Shown here: one piece after another, positions 7,863 to 14,574 of the stretch
Layout of the letters: every line of letters begins with the position of its first letter
How positions within the stretch are numbered: the first letter of the stretch is position 1
From: CAYXXZ01 sp964469165
GTDB lineage: Bacteria > Pseudomonadota > Gammaproteobacteria > Pseudomonadales > Porticoccaceae
Assembly (NCBI GenBank): GCA_964469165.1
Contig: CAYXXZ010000031.1
Span: 1-30,713 of the forward strand
Direction of reading: 5' to 3'
Length of the DNA stretch: 30,713 nucleotides
Notes under the pieces: generated by a model
Told to the model about the DNA's origin: nothing
Database searches by the model: none
What the model saw: the letters and a program-made list of their open reading frames with translations, nothing else
Made by a program: the position numbers and the translations under genes

Positions 7863-8492
7863 ATGGTGGCTGTAACAAGACGTTCGTCGATGACTTTGTT
7901 CTCCGACCCGACCTGTCATTACAGCCACCGGGTGAGGATCGTTCTTGCAGAAAAGGGAATTGCCGTCGACATCGAAAACGTCGACCCCAAGGCGGTTCCC
8001 GAGGAAGTTCTGGAGTTCAATCCGTACGGCACGCTGCCCATGCTGGTGGACAGGGATCTCGCGCTCTACGAGTCCAAGGTGATGATGGAATACCTGGACG
8101 AGCGCTTTCCCCATCCACCTCTGCTGCCGGTCTACCCGGTGGCGCGTGCGCTGTCGCGTCAGTTCATGTATCGCGTCGAGAAAGATTGGTGTGTCGATGT
8201 GCAGACCATCTTGAACAGCGGCGACAACAAGGAAGTCGAACGCGCCCGCAAAAGCCTCAGGGAAAACCTCATGGCGGTGGCGCCGATCTTCGCCGAGATG
8301 CCCTATTTCATGAACGAGGAGTTCACCCTGGTGGACTGCTGCCTTGCGCCTTTGCTGTGGCGCCTGGAAATTCTTGGCGTCAAACTGCCCAACAGCCGTC
8401 AGACCAAGCCCATGCTCACCTACATGCAAACGCTGTTCGAGCGCCCCGCATTCCGGCTCAGCCTGTCCGATCAGGAAAGGGAGATGCGCTAG
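7863..8492 (+). CDS. sspA: Stringent starvation protein A (GST-fold RNA polymerase-associated protein)
   Basis: A 209-residue glutathione S-transferase-fold protein, close to the 212 residues of E. coli SspA. The N-terminal thioredoxin-like part carries LFSDPTCHYSHRVRIVLAEK, NPYGTLPMLVDRD and LYESKVMMEYLDERFPHPPL. The PHP triplet in the last segment corresponds to the surface patch described as functional in E. coli SspA. SspA binds RNA polymerase and affects stationary-phase and acid-stress transcription. GAGG precedes the ATG. sspB lies downstream but is separated by a long hairpin (8526-8611). Confidence 0.94.
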   Translation: MVAVTRRSSMTLFSDPTCHYSHRVRIVLAEKGIAVDIENVDPKAVPEEVLEFNPYGTLPMLVDRDLALYESKVMMEYLDERFPHPPLLPVYPVARALSRQFMYRVEKDWCVDVQTILNSGDNKEVERARKSLRENLMAVAPIFAEMPYFMNEEFTLVDCCLAPLLWRLEILGVKLPNSRQTKPMLTYMQTLFERPAFRLSLSDQEREMR

Positions 8493-8525
8493 GGGCCTAC
8501 GGCTGGTCTAGTTCTGGGGTTCCAG

Positions 8526-8611
8526 GTAGGTTGGGCTGAGGAACGAAGCCCAACAGTTCCGGCACCAACGTGCCTTTCCCCTGTTGGGCTTCGTTCCTCA
8601 GCCCAACCTAC
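8526..8611. repeat. Perfect 29-bp inverted repeat between sspA and sspB
   Basis: The arms 8526-8554 and 8583-8611 are exact reverse complements over 29 bases (left arm begins GTAGGTTGGGCTGAGGAACG), with a 28-base loop. It fills most of the sspA-sspB gap and would form a very stable RNA hairpin. It shares the GTAGGTTGGGC...GCCCAACCTAC outer core with the element at 14438-14531, so it belongs to a dispersed repeat family. No poly-T follows, so it is not a classical terminator, but it could attenuate transcription or protect sspA mRNA ends. Confidence 0.85.
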
Positions 8612-8673
8612 TAAATCCCTCCTTGCGCAAGCGCCCGGTGGGCGCGCCTGAGGGAGTTTTGCCGGACAAGATC

Positions 8674-9081
8674 ATGACTCGAATGACCTCAAACCGCCCC
8701 TACCTGGTACGTGCCATCTTCGATTGGATCGTCGATAACGGCTGTACGCCCCATCTGGTGGTGAATGCGCATTTTCCGGGGGCCAGCGTGCCCCAGCAGC
8801 ATGTCAGCGATGGGCAGATCGTTCTCAATGTGGCGCCGCGCGCAGTCAGTAATTTCGCGATGGATCTCGAAGCCGTGGCATTCAACACGCGCTTTGGCGG
8901 CATTCCGACGGAAATCTTTCTGCCGATGGGAGCGATTCTGGGTATCTATGCGAGGGAAAACGGTCAGGGGCTGATGTTCGGGCCGGAGGAACAGGATCAC
9001 GAACCACCGGGAACGCCGGACCCCAAACCGCCTCAGCCCCCAAAGGGTGGCGGCAAGCCGGCGCTAAAAGTCATCAAATAA
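8674..9081 (+). CDS. sspB: Stringent starvation protein B (ClpXP adaptor)
   Basis: A 135-residue SspB. The N-terminal core RPYLVRAIFDWIVDNGCTPHLVV and the NFAMDLEAVAFNTRFGG segment are the folded SsrA-tag-binding domain. A proline-rich linker follows and the protein ends in GGGKPALKVIK, the ClpX-binding tail seen in E. coli SspB. SspB delivers SsrA-tagged proteins to ClpXP. I chose ATG 8674 (MTRMTSNRP...); ATG 8683 is an equally possible start. The frame is open further upstream, but that part runs through the hairpin repeat and is not SspB-like. No strong Shine-Dalgarno is visible, and the hairpin lies just upstream. Confidence 0.93.
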   Translation: MTRMTSNRPYLVRAIFDWIVDNGCTPHLVVNAHFPGASVPQQHVSDGQIVLNVAPRAVSNFAMDLEAVAFNTRFGGIPTEIFLPMGAILGIYARENGQGLMFGPEEQDHEPPGTPDPKPPQPPKGGGKPALKVIK

Positions 9082-9124
9082 CGCCGCCCTGCGATCTACC
9101 CACACTCTTCCTGGAGCCGGCCCG

Positions 9125-9305
9125 TGTAGGAGCTTGCCCGCAAGCGACAACCACCAGAATTTGTCGCCTGCAGGCAGGCTCATACAGGCACGCACCACAA
9201 ACAGGTAGTCAAACAAGGCCCGATCAGCTCGCATCCGAAGGTAACTGAATACTGACCTCCAAATCGCCGCCTTCACGATTGTGAGCGCCAATGGCGCCGT
9301 TGTGC
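9125..9305. repeat. Direct repeat copy 1: duplicated kinase 3' end plus REP hairpin
   Basis: This 181-bp segment matches 9410-9590 with an offset of 285 bases and only a handful of differences. It contains a REP-like hairpin (9126-9185, GTAGGAGCTTGCCCGCAAGC and its degenerate complement) and a copy of the last 27 codons of the cpxA-like gene on the minus strand, with the stop equivalent at 9224-9226. The gene fragment is not attached to any kinase body and is a fossil. Between the copies (9306-9409) is a third, decayed REP half-site. The stretch 9082-9508 holds no other gene I can support. Confidence 0.9.
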
Positions 9306-9409
9306 TGCCCGCAAGCAACAACCACCGAAATTTGTTACCTGCAGGCAGGTGCCACCGGGGTGTATCGAAGGATACCCGCTGCCCCGGCAGGCTGGGCTTG
9401 AAGATGTCC

Positions 9410-9590
9410 TGTAGGAGCTTGCCCGCAAGCGACAACCACCAGAATTTGTCGCCTGCAGGCAGGCTCCTACAGGCACGCACCACAAACAGGCAGTCAAACA
9501 ACGCCCGATCAGCTCGCATCCGAAGGTAACTGAATACTGACCTCCAAGCCGCCGCCTTCACGGTTGTGGGCGCCAATGGCGCCGTTGTGC
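9410..9590. repeat. Direct repeat copy 2: REP hairpin and the functional kinase 3' end
   Basis: Partner of the repeat at 9125-9305. It includes the REP-like hairpin 9411-9470 just beyond the kinase stop codon and then enters the C-terminal codons of the kinase gene (9509-9590). The hairpin begins GTAGGAGCTTGCCCGC and ends GGCAGGCTCCTAC, similar in style to the extragenic palindromes of Pseudomonas. This copy is the intact one, because it continues into the full kinase gene. Confidence 0.9.
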
Positions 9591-10813
9591 AGTTCCACCG
9601 CCTTCTTGGCAATCGCAAGCCCCAATCCATAGCCGCCGGTTTTGTGCTGGCGCGCCTCATCGAGCCGGACGAAGGGCTCGAACAGGCTGGCGGCGCTGCC
9701 CTCGGGGATGCCGGGTCCGCGGTCCTTCACGGCAATCCGCACAACGCCGTCGGCGCGGCTCAGAGAAACCTCGATCTGCTCTCCGTGCGGGGTGAACTTG
9801 ATGGCATTGCGCACGACGTTTTCGACCGCGCGGTGAAGCAGTTCGGGGCTGCCGTGGATGTTGATGCCGCTGCTCAATGTGGCAGCGAGCTTGCAACCCT
9901 TGTGGGTCGCCTCGATACGGCAATTGTCGAGAATGGTGGCGACCAGTTCACTGAAATCCAGCTCTTCCTTTTCATAATTGACGGTATCCAGGCGCGACAG
10001 CGTCAACACCTGGCCGATCAGTGTTTCCAGGCGGTCGAGGTCCGTGGCGAGGCGGTCGTAGTACACCTGGCGGTTGTCGCCGTCGCGCATGGCCAGAGCC
10101 AGCGCCACCTGGAGGCGCGCCAGCGGGGAGCGCAGCTCATGGGAAATATCCTGCATGAGCTGCTTCTGGGCGCCGAGCAACTGCTGAATCTTGTCGGCCA
10201 TCTGGTCGAAATCCCGCGCCAGATCCGCGAGTTCATCGCGACGCTTGAGCTTGCCGGTGCGAACGTCGAGACGCCCCTTGGCCAACTGGCGAGTGGCGTT
10301 CGACAGCAGGCGGATCGGACTCGACAGATAATTTGCCAGCCAGTAGCACACGAGAGTGCTGATCACCAGAGTGATGGACAACGCCAGCCACAAAGGTGGC
10401 GCTGTAAAATGATCCTGCAGGACCGGGCGGCGCGGCGCCAATACCTGGTAGGACGTGCCATTGGGGAGCGTGACCTTGGCCTGATACACCCTGCGATCGT
10501 CGCCGGGGTTGTCCAGGTTGCGCAGCAGGAAACGTGGTACCGAGCGCCCCAACACGTCCTGGCCCTGATGGTCGATGACGTACACCGGGCGCAGATTTTC
10601 CTTGGTGGCTTCTCTGAGCAGATGTCGCGTCTTGCGGATATTGCCCTGCTCGAATGCCATGGCGATGGCCATCACCTGGGTTTGCAGGGCGCGATCATCG
10701 AGAGCGTTGGTGCGCTCCAGGTACAGCTTGACTCCCCAGCCCACGGTCAGGTTGAGCAGCGCCAGGGCGAGCCAGAACCACAGAAAGATTTTCCAGAAGA
10801 GGCGGCCCATCAC
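9509..10813 (-). CDS. cpxA: CpxA-like envelope-stress sensor histidine kinase
   Basis: A 434-residue membrane histidine kinase. Transmembrane helices lie at about 8-28 and 140-160 and flank a periplasmic sensor domain. A HAMP region follows (about 161-215), then the H-box DISHELRSPL with phospho-accepting H225. The ATP-binding lobe has an N-box (ENVVRNAIKF, N336), G1 (DRGPGIP, 364-370) and G2 (GGYGLGLA, 393-400). Its partner regulator overlaps it by 4 bp, and a CpxP/Spy-like gene with CpxR-type boxes lies divergent, which favours CpxA over other EnvZ-class kinases. The last 27 codons are duplicated downstream. Confidence 0.88.
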   Translation of the reverse strand: MMGRLFWKIFLWFWLALALLNLTVGWGVKLYLERTNALDDRALQTQVMAIAMAFEQGNIRKTRHLLREATKENLRPVYVIDHQGQDVLGRSVPRFLLRNLDNPGDDRRVYQAKVTLPNGTSYQVLAPRRPVLQDHFTAPPLWLALSITLVISTLVCYWLANYLSSPIRLLSNATRQLAKGRLDVRTGKLKRRDELADLARDFDQMADKIQQLLGAQKQLMQDISHELRSPLARLQVALALAMRDGDNRQVYYDRLATDLDRLETLIGQVLTLSRLDTVNYEKEELDFSELVATILDNCRIEATHKGCKLAATLSSGINIHGSPELLHRAVENVVRNAIKFTPHGEQIEVSLSRADGVVRIAVKDRGPGIPEGSAASLFEPFVRLDEARQHKTGGYGLGLAIAKKAVELHNGAIGAHNREGGGLEVSIQLPSDAS

Positions 10814-11484
10814 TTCTCCAGTTGATAACCCGCGCCGCGGATGGTGTGAATCACCAGCTGCTCGTCGAGAGCGCCGAGTTTGCGGCGCAGGTGGCTGATA
10901 TGCATGTCGATGCTGCGGTCATAGAGGGTCAGGGGGCGCCCGAGGGCGCTTTCGTAGAGCTGCTCCTTGCTGACCACCTGACCGGCATTGCGCGCCAATA
11001 CTTCCAGAACACTGTATTCGGTACTGGTCAGATCCAGCGGCAGGTCGCCCACCAGCGCCTTGCGGGATGCGGGTACCATCGTCAGGGTGCGACATTGCAA
11101 CGTGCTCGCGGCGTTGTTCGCGCCGGACTGGCGACGCAGGATGGCGCGCAATCTCGCCACCAACTCCCTCGGATTGAACGGCTTGGGCAGATAATCATCG
11201 GCGCCCATCTCCAGGCCAAGAATGCGATCGACGTCGTCGCCCTTGGCGGTCAGCATCAGCACCGGCACCAGAGACTGGGCCCTGATGCGTCGCAGCACCT
11301 CGATACCGTTGAGGCCGGGCAGCATGATGTCGAGAATGATGGCGTCCCAGCCATCCTGCAGGGCTTTTTCGGCGCCGACATCGCCACGCAAGACCGAGGA
11401 GGCTGCGAAACCTTCGGGCGCGAGGTATTCCTTGAGCATTTCGCTCAACTCCTCGTCGTCATCGATGATCAGAATATTCGTCAT
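10810..11484 (-). CDS. cpxR: CpxR-like OmpR-family response regulator
   Basis: A 224-residue two-domain regulator. The receiver domain begins MTNILIIDDDEELSEMLKEY, with acidic pocket D8-D10, phospho-acceptor D52 (LDIMLPG), and the conserved switch Thr (MLTAKG) and Lys (YLPKPF). The C-terminal OmpR winged helix includes LTSTEYSVLEVLARN and ends RRKLGALDEQLVIHTIRGAGYQLEK-like. I chose ATG 11484 because AGGAGC sits about 8 bases upstream and the receiver domain starts there; the upstream extension looks non-native. The stop overlaps the kinase start (ATGA). Confidence 0.93.
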   Translation of the reverse strand: MTNILIIDDDEELSEMLKEYLAPEGFAASSVLRGDVGAEKALQDGWDAIILDIMLPGLNGIEVLRRIRAQSLVPVLMLTAKGDDVDRILGLEMGADDYLPKPFNPRELVARLRAILRRQSGANNAASTLQCRTLTMVPASRKALVGDLPLDLTSTEYSVLEVLARNAGQVVSKEQLYESALGRPLTLYDRSIDMHISHLRRKLGALDEQLVIHTIRGAGYQLEK

Positions 11485-11558
11485 GATGTCAGCTCCTGCT
11501 CTCAATGCCATTTTCTCCCAAGCCCATTTTCCCCTAAGCAAAGTACCTAAAAACAGGG

Positions 11559-11622
11559 TTTACAGAGATTTACATAGACTTACGCCGCCTTTACCCCTCA
11601 TTGCAAAGCGGACGACTAGAAT
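11559..11622 (+). promoter_or_regulatory. CpxR-box array and activated promoter of the CpxP/Spy-like gene
   Basis: TTTAC occurs at 11559-11563 and 11569-11573 with a 5-base spacer, which is exactly the reverse complement of the E. coli CpxR consensus GTAAA-N5-GTAAA. Similar units CTTAC (11579-11583) and TTTAC (11590-11594) continue the helical phasing. A -10-like TAGAAT lies at 11617-11622. The region 17 bases upstream of it has no good -35 and is covered by the last box, as expected for an activator-dependent promoter. It lies between divergent cpxR and cpxP-like genes and could serve both. Confidence 0.75.
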
Positions 11623-11662
11623 GATTTCGAACTCCCAACCCGAGAAAGCCGAGGTGTCACCC

Positions 11663-12202
11663 ATGAACAGTGTAAAGAAAATAGCCATTACCGCCATTGC
11701 CATCGGTGCCGTGGGCTTCAGCGCGCTATCGCTCGCTCATCCCGCAGACCGCCATAAGGGCGGCTGGCACGGCGGCAAACACATGCACCACGGTGAAATG
11801 GCTGGCGCGCATTTCTATCAGGGGCGCGGCCTCGAGCGCATGGCCAAACAACTTGAATTGACTGACGCACAGAAGGAAGAGATCAAGAAGATCGTCGCGG
11901 AATCCCGTGACGCGGCCAAGCCGCTGAGGGAAAAACTCCAGGCCAGTATGGAGGCCGAGCGCACCGCCTTTGCAGATGACAGCAGCGAGCGTGAACTGAA
12001 AAAACTGGCGCGCGCCACCGCCGACAGCCGCGTGGATCTGATGCTGCATCACCGCGCCGCGCAAGAGAAGGTTGAGCAGGTGTTGAACGACGATCAGAAA
12101 ACACGCCTGGAGCAGCAGCGCGCCGAGCGCAAGGCAAAGATGGCGGAGCGCATGGAAAAGCGCCAGGGCAAAAGGAAGAGTGACGAGTCCGTAACGGAAT
12201 GA
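11663..12202 (+). CDS. CpxP/Spy-like periplasmic protein (LTXXQ family)
   Basis: A 179-residue exported protein. The signal peptide (about residues 1-25, ending ALSLA before HPADRH) leads into a His-rich segment (HKGGWHGGKHMHHGEM). A long charged helical region with two LTXXQ-type motifs follows: LTDAQ, and LNDDQ as a variant. The C-terminus is very basic. Spy and CpxP are periplasmic chaperones or feedback inhibitors of the Cpx pathway, and the divergent position opposite cpxRA with CpxR-like boxes in between supports that role. The His-rich N-terminus could bind metal ions (inference). The frame is open upstream, but that part overlaps cpxR; ATG 11663 begins a proper signal peptide. Confidence 0.85.
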   Translation: MNSVKKIAITAIAIGAVGFSALSLAHPADRHKGGWHGGKHMHHGEMAGAHFYQGRGLERMAKQLELTDAQKEEIKKIVAESRDAAKPLREKLQASMEAERTAFADDSSERELKKLARATADSRVDLMLHHRAAQEKVEQVLNDDQKTRLEQQRAERKAKMAERMEKRQGKRKSDESVTE

Positions 12203-12208
12203 GGCTGA

Positions 12209-12312
12209 GTTTCACGTTGCACGCAGGTGCCTTGTAGGAGCCTGCCCGCAGGTGACCCATGCCGTGCGCCCCGATGGTTGTGTCGCCTCGGCGTTTACGT
12301 GCAACGTGAAAC
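12209..12312. repeat. MITE-like element with 15-bp perfect terminal inverted repeats
   Basis: GTTTCACGTTGCACG (12209-12223) and its exact reverse complement (12298-12312) bound a 104-bp unit. It contains one REP-like half-site, GTAGGAGCCTGCCCGCAGG (from 12234). It starts 6 bases after the stop codon of the CpxP/Spy-like gene. No coding frame is evident. Confidence 0.65.
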
Positions 12313-12377
12313 CCGGGCAAACAAATACGGGATCGAGAGATTATCAACAGGTACTTAAAAATCATAGCAGCAACAAA

Positions 12378-12412
12378 CAATTAGCCCGGCCTCGTGCCGG
12401 GCTAATTGTTTC
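12378..12412. terminator. Strong hairpin, probable intrinsic terminator
   Basis: CAATTAGCCCGGC (12378-12390) and GCCGGGCTAATTG (12396-12408) form a perfect 13-bp stem with a 5-base loop, followed by a short TTTC. The AT-rich base of the stem would supply U-tracts in both directions. It separates the Cpx module from the MarR cluster. Confidence 0.7.
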
Positions 12413-12447
12413 TGGCGCCTTTGAAGTACGAACGGCGCAACGCCCCA

Positions 12448-12500
12448 TTGAAAAAAGTGTCATGGGATACTACCATGGCTCCACTGTTGCACAGGTGCAA
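12448..12500 (+). promoter_or_regulatory. Promoter with overlapping palindromes upstream of the marR gene
   Basis: TTGAAA (12448-12453) and TACCAT (12471-12476) are 17 bases apart. A palindrome CATGG-N7-CCATG (12461-12477) overlaps the -10. A second one, TTGCAC-AG-GTGCAA (12487-12500), lies at the expected transcription start. This is a typical arrangement for autorepression by the MarR-family product encoded just downstream, but binding is not shown. Confidence 0.45.
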
Positions 12501-12554
12501 TCCGGGGATTGATGGGCGCAGAATGGATAACTATCAAGGAAGCGCGAAGACACA

Positions 12555-13103
12555 GTGGATATGAAGACCTCATCGACCAAATTCGCCATTTCGGACGATT
12601 CGATCAAGACCGTGGTTCTGGTCAGCAACGTTGCCAGGTATTACCGGACCCTGATCGACAGGGAACTCGAGCCCTTTGGCGTGACCCGCTCCCAGTGGTG
12701 GGCGCTGTCCACACTGTATTTTCACGATGGTGTGACACAAATCGAGTTGGCGAACCTGTTGAACATCGGCAAGAGTTCTACCGGCAAGTTGTTGACCAAG
12801 CTCGAGGAAAAAGGCTGGATCGCACGGGTGCCGGATGAAAGCGACGGCCGCGCCATCAAGGTGCAGCTCACCGAAGACATCAGGCCGGTCATCGAGCGCC
12901 TGGTGGACTTGACGGGAGCCATCGTCTCTTCGGTGCTGGAAGACTTCAGCCGCGAGGAAAGTCGCACGCTGGTCATGCTGCTCGGCAAGCTGAGCAAGGG
13001 ATTTTCCCGGCAGGGACTGTATTCGACCGATATCGACAGCCTGCGAGACGATTTGCGTCACGAGGCGGAAAAGCGCAATCTCAAAATGCTTGAAACGCTC
13101 TGA
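12555..13103 (+). CDS. MarR-family transcriptional regulator
   Basis: A 182-residue winged-helix regulator. The DNA-binding core is seen in TRSQWWALSTLYFHDGVTQIELANLL, the recognition helix NIGKSSTGKLLTKLEEKGWI and the wing ARVPDESDGRAIKVQLTED. Helices for dimerisation lie at both ends. The start is GTG 12555 (MDMKTSS...); an in-frame ATG at 12561 is a close alternative. It is followed after 64 bp by an acyl-CoA dehydrogenase and probably controls that cluster in response to a CoA ester or aromatic/lipid ligand. The ligand is inferred from context only. Confidence 0.9.
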   Translation: MDMKTSSTKFAISDDSIKTVVLVSNVARYYRTLIDRELEPFGVTRSQWWALSTLYFHDGVTQIELANLLNIGKSSTGKLLTKLEEKGWIARVPDESDGRAIKVQLTEDIRPVIERLVDLTGAIVSSVLEDFSREESRTLVMLLGKLSKGFSRQGLYSTDIDSLRDDLRHEAEKRNLKMLETL

Positions 13104-13167
13104 ACCCCAGGGTGGGCAGACGACATACGAAACACTGAATTCACAGACATGCAGAGAGGAAAGAACA

Positions 13168-14400
13168 ATGGATTTTGATATACCAGCGCACGTGGCGGAA
13201 CTCAGGGATCGCGCCGAGCAGTTCATGGAAGAGCACGTCTACCCGGCGGAACAGACCTATTTTCACCAGCTCGAAAGCGCCGAAGATCCCTGGAAATGGC
13301 CGCCCGTCATGCGCGAACTGCGCGCCAAGGCCAAGGCTGCCGGCCTGTGGAACTTCGCCCTCAGCAAGGAGATCGGCGGTCTGGGCCTCAGCCTCATGGA
13401 ATACGCCCCCATTTCCGCCATCATCAACCGTTCCCCCATGGGCCCGGAAGTTTTCAACTGCTACTCCGGCACCATTCTCAATGCGCGCACCCTCGCTCAG
13501 TTCGCCACGCCCACTGTCAAGGAAAAATACCTGACACGCCTGGTGGCCGGTGAAATTCGCGCCTGCATCAGCATCACCGAAGCCGGTGTGCCGGGTTCCG
13601 ACCCCACCGATCTGAAATTCGAAGCGCGCCGCGAAGGCAACGAATGGGTGCTCAATGGCACCAAGGATTGGGCCACGGGTGCCATGCAGGCGGAAACCGA
13701 AGTGTTCCTGGTGCTGTGCTGCACCGCGCCGGATGCCGCGCGCCACGCGCGCCACTCGTTTATCGTCGTGCCGCGCGGTACGCCGGGCATGACCATCGGC
13801 CGCAACCAGTCCATCTTCGGCTATAACCACGCGCCCTACGGCCACCCGGAAATCAAGTTCGAAAATGTTCGGGTTCCGGCGGAAAACCTGCTGGGCAACG
13901 AAGGCGAAGGCTTTGCCCTGATGCAAAGCAGCCTCGGCATCGGCCGCGTCAACCTCACCATGGGCGCCATCGGCGCCGCCGAGCGCGCCCTGCAGGAGCT
14001 GTGCGAGTGGGCAGAGAGCCGCATCATTTCCGGTACCCCGCTGGCCGAGCGCGGCGTGGTGCAGGAGGCGATCGCGAACTCCCGTATCGATATCGACCAG
14101 GCCACGGCGCTGGCCTACAAAACGGCCTTCCTGCTGGAAAAATACGGCGCCAAGGCGGCGCGCAGCGAAATTGCCCAGTGCAAGGTGCTGGCACCCAACA
14201 TGGCATTGCGGGTCATCGACCGCGCCATCCAGTTCCACGGTGGCGCGGGGGTGTCCTTCGAGAAGCCGCTGGCGGAAATGTATGCCTACCAGCGCACGGT
14301 GCGCATGGGCGAGGGAGCGGATGAAGTGCATCGCATCACCGTCGCCAAGGCGGAGCTCAAAAGGCAGCGCGAATATCGGGAAAATCGCAAGGCGCGCTAA
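13168..14400 (+). CDS. Acyl-CoA dehydrogenase
   Basis: A 410-residue FAD-dependent acyl-CoA dehydrogenase of the CaiA/FadE-like soluble family. Visible segments include the FAD/substrate loop ISITEAGVPGSDPTDL, the WVLNGTKDWATGA strand, the VRVPAENLLGNEGEGFALM motif and the C-terminal QFHGGAGVSFEKPLAEMYAYQ. The catalytic glutamate position is retained in MGEGADEVHRI. ATG 13168 was chosen because GAGAGGAAAG precedes it and MDFDIPAHVAELRD is a normal N-terminus. The frame is open 78 bases further upstream into the end of marR. The enzyme would introduce the alpha-beta double bond in an acyl-CoA; chain type is not predictable. Confidence 0.93.
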   Translation: MDFDIPAHVAELRDRAEQFMEEHVYPAEQTYFHQLESAEDPWKWPPVMRELRAKAKAAGLWNFALSKEIGGLGLSLMEYAPISAIINRSPMGPEVFNCYSGTILNARTLAQFATPTVKEKYLTRLVAGEIRACISITEAGVPGSDPTDLKFEARREGNEWVLNGTKDWATGAMQAETEVFLVLCCTAPDAARHARHSFIVVPRGTPGMTIGRNQSIFGYNHAPYGHPEIKFENVRVPAENLLGNEGEGFALMQSSLGIGRVNLTMGAIGAAERALQELCEWAESRIISGTPLAERGVVQEAIANSRIDIDQATALAYKTAFLLEKYGAKAARSEIAQCKVLAPNMALRVIDRAIQFHGGAGVSFEKPLAEMYAYQRTVRMGEGADEVHRITVAKAELKRQREYRENRKAR

Positions 14401-14437
14401 CATTATTTCAATTTGATTTTGCCTGATACCGAGGCAT

Positions 14438-14531
14438 CCGTAGGTTGGCTTAGCGAAGCGTAACCCAACATCATTGCGACGGCGTATCACCGATTGTTGG
14501 GTTACGCCCTGCGGGCTAACCCAACCTACGG
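14438..14531. repeat. Palindromic intergenic repeat between ACAD and flavoprotein genes
   Basis: The left arm (14438-14470, CCGTAGGTTGGCTTAGCG...) and right arm (14495-14531, ending GGCTAACCCAACCTACGG) are inverted repeats with a small asymmetry in the middle. The element shares the GTAGGTTGG/CCAACCTAC termini with the repeat at 8526-8611. It interrupts what would otherwise be a tight gene pair. Confidence 0.8.
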
Positions 14532-14574
14532 ACGGTTAACTGAAATTCCTGTACATCAGGGGGAGAGAAAGAAC

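Noticed and set aside
9064..9660. Minus-strand frame of 198 codons with internal protein repeats
   Set aside because: The repeats in it only reflect the duplicated kinase-end/REP segment read in a wrong frame.
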